Below, piece after piece: positions 15,937 through 20,298 of a stretch of DNA of 20,298 bases. The translations under genes and the position numbers were made by a program. Positions within the stretch are counted from its first letter, which is position 1, and the number at the start of each line of letters is the position of its first letter. The stretch lies in contig CABVCF010000035.1 in NCBI GenBank assembly GCA_902496775.1, positions 1 to 20,298 on the forward strand, in the 5' to 3' direction. This DNA is from an uncultured Collinsella sp. GTDB taxonomy: Bacteria > Actinomycetota > Coriobacteriia > Coriobacteriales > Coriobacteriaceae. The notes under the pieces are model-generated. The model had not been told where the DNA came from. It made no database searches and saw only the letters and a program-made list of their open reading frames with translations.

Positions 15937-17856
15937 CTACTCCAGCTCAAACGCTCCGGTATAGAGCTGGTAGTAATACCCGCGCTTGGCGATCAGCTCG
16001 TCGTGGTTGCCGCGCTCGATGATGCGGCCGTGATCCAGACAGATGATCGCGTCGGAGTTGCGCACGGTGGACAGGCGGTGCGCGATGACAAACGTCGTGC
16101 GGCCTTCCATGAGCTTGTCCATGCCGGCTTGCACGATGGCCTCGGTGCGGGTATCGATGCTCGACGTGGCCTCGTCCAGAATCATCGCCGGCGGATCGGC
16201 GACGGCGGCGCGTGCGATCGAGATCAGCTGGCGCTGGCCCTGCGACAGCTGTGCGCCGTTGCCGGTGAGCATGGTGTCGTAGCCGTCGGGCAGGCGGGTG
16301 ATAAAGTCGTCCGCGCCCGCGAGCTTGGCCGCCGCGATGCACTCCTCGTCGGTAGCGTCCAGATTGCCGTAGCGGATGTTATCCATCACGGTGCCGGTGA
16401 ACAGGTTTACGTCCTGCAGCACCACGCCCAGCGAGCGGCGCAGATCGGCCTTGCGGATCTTGTTGACGTTGATGCCGTCGTAGCGGATCTTGCCGTCGGC
16501 GATGTCGTAGAAGCGGTTGATGAGGTTGGTGATGGTCGTCTTACCGGCACCGGTGGCGCCGACAAACGCGACCTTCTGGCCCGGCTTGGCAAACACGGAC
16601 ACGCCGTGCAACACCTCGTGGTCGGGCGTGTAGCCAAAGTCGACGTTGTCCATGACCAGGTCACCGCGCAGCGGCACGTACTCGATCTCGCCGGTTGCGC
16701 GGTGCGGATGTTTCCACGCCCACATGCCGGTGTGGTGGTCGGCCTCCTCGAGCTGCCAGGTGCCGGGGTTCACCTGAGCGTTGACGAGCGTCACATAGCC
16801 TTCGTCGGCCTCGGGCTCCTCGTCGATGAGCTCAAAGATACGGTCGGCGCCGGCGAGGCCCATGACCACGGCGTTGATCTGCTGCGAGATCTGGCCGATC
16901 TGTCCGCAGAACTGCTTGGTCATGTTGAGGAACGGCACCACGACGGCGATGGACAGCGCCATGCCCGAGATGCTCAGGTTGGGCACGCCCAGCGCTAGGA
17001 AAATGCCGCCTGCCAGTGCGACCAGCACGTAGAGCAGGTTGCCCAGGTTCATAAGGATGGGCATGAGGATGTTGGCGTACATGTTGGCCTTTTGCGAGAC
17101 CTCGAAGAGCTTTTCGTTGCGCTCGTCAAAATCGGCCTCGGCGGCAGACTCGTGGCAGAATGCCTTGACGACCTTCTGACCGTTCATGACTTCCTCGATA
17201 TGGCCCTCGACCACGCCGAGTTCGGTCTGCTGCGCAATGAAGAAGCGCGCGGAGTTGGAGCCGAGCAGCTTGGTCATAAAGGTCATAAAGGCGACGCCGG
17301 CCACAATGACCAGGCACATCCACACGCTGTAGTACAGCATGATAAAGAACACCGTGACGATGACGATGGTCGTCATGAGCAGGTTGGGCAGCGACTGGCT
17401 GATCATCTGGCGCAGCGTGTCGATGTCGTTGGTGTAGTGGCTCATGATGTCGCCGCGCTGGTGCGTGTCGAAGTAGCGAATCGGCAGGTCCTGCATGCGG
17501 TTGAACATCTTCTCGCGCAGCTTCTCCAGCGAGCCCTGCGTGACAATGGCCATGGCGCGGTTCCAGAACAGCGAGGACAGGATGCCGACGCCGTAGATGC
17601 AGGCGAGGGTGGTCACGAGCTGTGCGATCTTGGGCTGTGCAGCTTCCCAATCGCCCGACTGCCACGATTCGCTAATAATCTGCAGGGCGCTCTGAAGGAA
17701 GGTCGCGCCGATGGAGTTGATGATGGCGCAGAGCACCACGCCGACGACGACGAGGGGCAAAAGCACGGGGTAGAAGCCGAAGAGCGTCTTGATGAGGCGC
17801 GACATGGTGCCACCCTTGCGGTTGAGCGCGCGCTCGGCGGTCGTTGCCTTACTCAT
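15937..17856 (-). CDS. ABC exporter subunit with canonical nucleotide-binding domain (TM288/BmrD-like)
   Basis: This 639-residue half-transporter has a six-helix membrane domain (about 19-340) and an ATPase domain (about 398-639). Walker A is GATGAGKT (433-440), the Q-loop is VVLQDVNLF, and Walker B is MILDEATSSID with catalytic E562. The switch histidine is H593 in IAHRLST. The signature reads LSQGQRQ (537-543) rather than LSGGQ, as in the canonical partner of heterodimeric exporters. An insert of about 45 residues (350-395), Trp- and His-containing (WQLEEADHHTGMWAWKHPHR), separates the membrane and ATPase domains. The start at 17856 has AAGGAGG upstream and overlaps the previous gene by 8 bases, implying translational coupling. 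It probably forms a heterodimer with the preceding gene product to export drugs, lipids or peptides; the substrate is unknown. Confidence 0.93.
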   Translation of the reverse strand: MSKATTAERALNRKGGTMSRLIKTLFGFYPVLLPLVVVGVVLCAIINSIGATFLQSALQIISESWQSGDWEAAQPKIAQLVTTLACIYGVGILSSLFWNRAMAIVTQGSLEKLREKMFNRMQDLPIRYFDTHQRGDIMSHYTNDIDTLRQMISQSLPNLLMTTIVIVTVFFIMLYYSVWMCLVIVAGVAFMTFMTKLLGSNSARFFIAQQTELGVVEGHIEEVMNGQKVVKAFCHESAAEADFDERNEKLFEVSQKANMYANILMPILMNLGNLLYVLVALAGGIFLALGVPNLSISGMALSIAVVVPFLNMTKQFCGQIGQISQQINAVVMGLAGADRIFELIDEEPEADEGYVTLVNAQVNPGTWQLEEADHHTGMWAWKHPHRATGEIEYVPLRGDLVMDNVDFGYTPDHEVLHGVSVFAKPGQKVAFVGATGAGKTTITNLINRFYDIADGKIRYDGINVNKIRKADLRRSLGVVLQDVNLFTGTVMDNIRYGNLDATDEECIAAAKLAGADDFITRLPDGYDTMLTGNGAQLSQGQRQLISIARAAVADPPAMILDEATSSIDTRTEAIVQAGMDKLMEGRTTFVIAHRLSTVRNSDAIICLDHGRIIERGNHDELIAKRGYYYQLYTGAFELE

Positions 17857-19663
17857 GTGCCTCGCCTCCTTCCTGGGTCTGAGCTTGCGTTACGGATGCC
17901 TCGGTGTCGGCCTCGACGGCCCCTTCGCCCTCGGCGGACATCTTGTTCTGCGAGGTGAAGGTCTCGCGGTAGATCTCGCTCGTCTTGAGCAGCTCGTCGT
18001 GGTTACCGATCTGCGCGATACGGCCGCCCTCCATGACGATGATGCGGTCTGCGTCCTGCACGGAGCTAATGCGCTGGGCGATGATGAGCTTGGTCGTGTT
18101 GGGCAGATAGCTTGCCAGCCCTGCGCGAATCTTGGCGTCGGTCTTGGTGTCGACGGCGCTGGTGGAGTCGTCCAGGATCAAGATCTTGGGGCGACGCAGC
18201 AGGGCACGCGCAATGCACAGGCGCTGCTTCTGACCGCCGGAAACATTGGAGCCGCCCTGTTCGATCCAGGTGTCATAGCCCTTGGGGAAGCCATCGACAA
18301 ACTCGTCGGCGCGGGCCAGATGCGCGGCCTCGCGGACTTCCTCGTCGGTGGCGTTCGGGTCTCCCCAACGCAGGTTCTCGGCAATGGTGCCGCTAAACAG
18401 CACGTTTTTCTGTAGCACCATGGCCACTTGGTGGCGCAGAGCGTCCAAGTCGTAGTCGCGCACATCCACGCCGCCCACGCGCACGGTGCCTTCGGTGGCG
18501 TCGTACAGGCGGGCGATGAGGTTTACAAGCGTGGACTTGGCCGAGCCGGTGCCGCCGATGATGCCGATGGTCTCGCCGCTCTTAATGTGCAGGTCGATAT
18601 CGTCGAGCGCCTGGCGCTTCGCATGCGCGGAATACTTAAAGCTCACGTGGTCAAAGTCGATGGAGCCATCGGCGACCTCGAGCACGGGCTCGGCGGGATC
18701 GGCGATCGTGGGCTCGGCGGCCAGCACCTCGGTGATGCGGTGCGCCGATTCGTCGGCCATGGTCACCATGACAAAGATCATCGACAGCTGCATCAGACTC
18801 ATAAGGATCTGGAAGCCATAGGTAAAGATCGAGGAGAGCTGGCCCACGTCGAACAGCGTGCCCTGGCTCGTGATGATGAGCTTGGAGCCCAGGTAGATGA
18901 TGACGACAAACGCGCCGTTGACGCAGATGTTCATCATGGGGTTGTTAAAGGCAAGCAGCTTCTCGGCGCGGGTGAAGTCCATCTGGACGTCGCGCGCAGC
19001 GGTCGCGAACTTCTCCTTCTCGAAGTCTTCGCGCACATAGCTCTTAACTACGCGCATGCCGGTGACGTTTTCCTCGACGGACTCGTTAAGGGCGTCGTAC
19101 TTGTGGAACACGCGCGAGAAGATGGGGCGCACCTTAAAGATGATAAAGAACAGCCCAAAGCCCAGCAGCGGAATGATGACCAGGTAGACCATGGCGACGC
19201 TGCCGCCCATGATAAATGCCATGGTAAAGGCGAAGATCAATACCAGCGGCGCGCGCACGGCGATACGGATGATCATCATAAAGGCCTGCTGCACGTTGTT
19301 GATATCGGTGGTCAGGCGCGTGACGAGCGAGGAGCTCGAGAACTCATCGATGTTGGCAAAGCTGAATGTCTGGATCTTGTAGAACAGGTCGTGACGCAGG
19401 TTCTTAGCGAAGCCGCAACTCGCATGGCTGCAGGTGACGCCGGCAGCGGCGCCAAAAGCAAGCGACGTCAGCGCGATGAGCACCAAAAAGCCCGCGGTGG
19501 GAAGCATCTCGGCTACGGTGGCGCCGTCTTTGATGGCGTCGATCAGGTTGGCGGTGATAAATGGAATCAGCATCTCGCAGAGCACCTCGCCAAGCACGAG
19601 CAATGGCGTGGCAACAGTGACTTTCATATAGTCGCGGATGCTGCCCATGAGGGTTTTAATCAT
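17849..19663 (-). CDS. ABC exporter subunit with degenerate nucleotide-binding domain (TM287/BmrC-like)
   Basis: The 604-residue half-transporter has a membrane domain (about 10-310) and an ATPase domain (about 335-570). Walker A is GGTGSAKS (370-377), with Ala in place of the usual last Gly. The signature is a normal VSGGQ (474-478). Walker B reads ILILDDSTSAVD, so the catalytic Glu is Asp (D499), and the switch His is replaced by Gln (Q530 in IAQRISS). These changes mark the non-hydrolysing site of heterodimeric exporters such as TM287/288 and BmrCD. Pairing with the next gene, which has the intact Glu and His, gives one active and one degenerate ATP site. The tail (about 575-604) is acidic and low-complexity. 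It overlaps both marR upstream and the partner gene downstream by 8 bases. Confidence 0.93.
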   Translation of the reverse strand: MIKTLMGSIRDYMKVTVATPLLVLGEVLCEMLIPFITANLIDAIKDGATVAEMLPTAGFLVLIALTSLAFGAAAGVTCSHASCGFAKNLRHDLFYKIQTFSFANIDEFSSSSLVTRLTTDINNVQQAFMMIIRIAVRAPLVLIFAFTMAFIMGGSVAMVYLVIIPLLGFGLFFIIFKVRPIFSRVFHKYDALNESVEENVTGMRVVKSYVREDFEKEKFATAARDVQMDFTRAEKLLAFNNPMMNICVNGAFVVIIYLGSKLIITSQGTLFDVGQLSSIFTYGFQILMSLMQLSMIFVMVTMADESAHRITEVLAAEPTIADPAEPVLEVADGSIDFDHVSFKYSAHAKRQALDDIDLHIKSGETIGIIGGTGSAKSTLVNLIARLYDATEGTVRVGGVDVRDYDLDALRHQVAMVLQKNVLFSGTIAENLRWGDPNATDEEVREAAHLARADEFVDGFPKGYDTWIEQGGSNVSGGQKQRLCIARALLRRPKILILDDSTSAVDTKTDAKIRAGLASYLPNTTKLIIAQRISSVQDADRIIVMEGGRIAQIGNHDELLKTSEIYRETFTSQNKMSAEGEGAVEADTEASVTQAQTQEGGEAHE

Positions 19664-20162
19664 CCAGTTCCTCCCAGGTTACACGGATTTTCTCGAGCAT
19701 TTCGGCGAGCTGCTCGCGCTCGTCGTGGGTGAGGGCACTAAAGGCCTGCTCTCTAAAGCGAATGCGGGCTGCCTGGTCGATGCGGGCGTTTTCCCGGCCG
19801 GTTTCGGTCAGGCGAATGGTGAGCTGCCGTCGATCCTTGGGGTTACGGCTGCGCTCGATGAGGCCGTTGAGCTCGAGTTTGGACAGGATCTCGGAAAGCG
19901 ACCCCGGCTTGAGGTCAAAGTGCATGCCGAGTTCCTGCTGCGACATCTCGCCGCCGGGTTGCTTGGCCAGCAGGCAGATGATGGGCGCCTTGCCGGACAC
20001 GCCTCCGCCATGAAAATGCATGTAATGGCCGCAAAAGCCCAGGCCATTGAGGATGCGCTTGGCAAGCTTGTCTTCTGAGCTAACCGCTTCGGGTGCATCC
20101 GCCGGCTGTGACGGGTCGCCGTCGGGCTCGTGCGAACAAAGGTTAAGAGGTTCATCGCACAT
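19656..20162 (-). CDS. MarR-family transcriptional regulator of the ABC exporter operon
   Basis: The 168-residue winged-helix regulator probably represses its own operon. The DNA-binding core (about 55-125) contains MSQQELGMHFDLKPGSLSEILSKLELNGLIERS and the wing NPKDRRQLTIRLTETG. A dimerisation helix closes the C-terminus. The N-terminal part is unusual: CDEPLNLCSH near the start and GFCGHYMHFHGGG (42-54) before the winged helix, giving C2, C9, H11, C44, H46, H49 and H51. These could bind a metal or sense oxidants, though that is speculative. The ATG at 20162 lies 12 bases after AAAGGAG, a long spacing. Its stop overlaps the first ABC gene by 8 bases (ATGATTAA), so the operon is tightly coupled. 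Confidence 0.88.
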   Translation of the reverse strand: MCDEPLNLCSHEPDGDPSQPADAPEAVSSEDKLAKRILNGLGFCGHYMHFHGGGVSGKAPIICLLAKQPGGEMSQQELGMHFDLKPGSLSEILSKLELNGLIERSRNPKDRRQLTIRLTETGRENARIDQAARIRFREQAFSALTHDEREQLAEMLEKIRVTWEELDD

Positions 20163-20185
20163 GAATTAGTGTTGCTCCTTTCTTT

Positions 20186-20218
20186 AGTTAGGTAGTGGAA
20201 TTGTTTTGTGCCTAACCA
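20186..20218. promoter_or_regulatory. Candidate MarR operator
   Basis: Arms TTAGGTA-side (20186-20194) and TGCCTAACC-side (20209-20217) form an inverted repeat with perfect GTTAGG/CCTAAC cores (20187-20192 and 20211-20216), 18 bases apart. It covers the predicted transcription start, directly downstream of the -10 box, where a repressor would block the promoter. Binding by the adjacent MarR is inferred. Confidence 0.5.
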
Positions 20219-20246
20219 ATCTAGGAGCATGAGAAATGAATGTCAA
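20218..20246 (-). promoter_or_regulatory. Promoter of the MarR-ABC exporter operon
   Basis: On the minus strand a consensus TTGACA (20246 to 20241) is followed after exactly 17 bases by TAGATT (20223 to 20218), four of six matches. The implied start is near 20211, giving a leader of about 49 bases. The spacing and the perfect -35 make this the best promoter in the window. Confidence 0.65.
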
Positions 20247-20261
20247 GGTACCAAACTAGTG

Positions 20262-20289
20262 GTTACGCGGTTTTACCAAACCGCGTAAC
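20262..20289. repeat. Perfect 12-bp hairpin upstream of the MarR promoter
   Basis: GTTACGCGGTTT (20262-20273) and AAACCGCGTAAC (20278-20289) pair perfectly around a 4-base loop. It lies just upstream of the -35 box. There is no T-run on either side within view. TACCAAA occurs at 20249-20255 and again at 20274-20280. It may be the terminator of a gene beyond the window or a regulatory palindrome. Confidence 0.55.
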
Positions 20290-20298
20290 GGCTCGACG

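Noticed and set aside
15561..15950. 129-codon minus-strand open frame across the periodic array
   Set aside because: It is made of translated copies of the 15-bp repeat and a terminator stem and has no domain, so the repeats explain it.
18428..19732. 434-codon plus-strand open frame opposite the ABC exporter and MarR genes
   Set aside because: It is antisense to ABC and MarR genes with complete motifs and is His/Asp/Gly-rich without structure.

Overview
The window is G+C-rich, densely packed bacterial chromosome. Codon use is strongly GC-biased, so long open frames appear opposite most real genes. Gene content and the style of the intergenic palindromes suggest a Coriobacteriia (Actinomycetota) gut commensal, most likely Collinsella. 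This is recognition by eye, not a database result. I count 13 protein genes and see no tRNA, rRNA, CRISPR array, insertion sequence or prophage.

Layout. 1-2450 (+): a kdpDE-type two-component system. Its kinase starts at the membrane domain and lacks the usual KdpD N-terminal half. 2542-5100 (-): a two-domain 23S rRNA methyltransferase (RlmKL type) whose first catalytic half looks inactivated. 5176-6901 (+): a Cof-type HAD phosphatase and a small transaldolase/fructose-6-phosphate aldolase. 6902-7283: about 380 bases with no gene, built from palindromes, a terminator and a copy of the transaldolase 3' end. 7284-9431 (-): tex. 9432-9840: about 400 bases with no gene, holding a roughly 160-bp inverted-repeat element and a terminator. 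9841-13156 (-): a catabolic-looking operon, transcribed SDR dehydrogenase, then OFA-family MFS transporter, then Gfo/Idh/MocA dehydrogenase. It is divergent from a LysR regulator (13390-14268, +), with a candidate operator at the position expected for LysR activation. 14312-15403 (-): a membrane-bound GGDEF protein. 15404-15936: about 530 bases with no gene, holding a periodic array of 15-bp motifs in alternating orientation, a strong terminator and another dyad. 15937-20162 (-): a translationally coupled MarR regulator plus heterodimeric ABC exporter operon with a good promoter and candidate operator.

How the parts work together. KdpDE would sense K+ limitation or turgor and probably controls a kdp pump outside the window. 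The LysR/SDR/MFS/Gfo-Idh set reads as a substrate-inducible uptake and oxidation pathway of unknown substrate. The MarR/ABC set reads as a self-regulated drug or lipid export system: one ABC subunit has a complete nucleotide-binding domain, and the other has the Asp and Gln substitutions typical of the degenerate partner in TM287/288- or BmrCD-like exporters.

The most unusual material is non-coding. Several gaps carry different palindromic elements, and the clearest is the array at 15594-15765: six 15-bp motifs, alternately inverted, whose starts are spaced 33, 29, 33, 29 and 33 bases, giving a 62-bp period. Among proteins, the most notable observation is the apparent loss of both signature motifs in the RlmL half of RlmKL.
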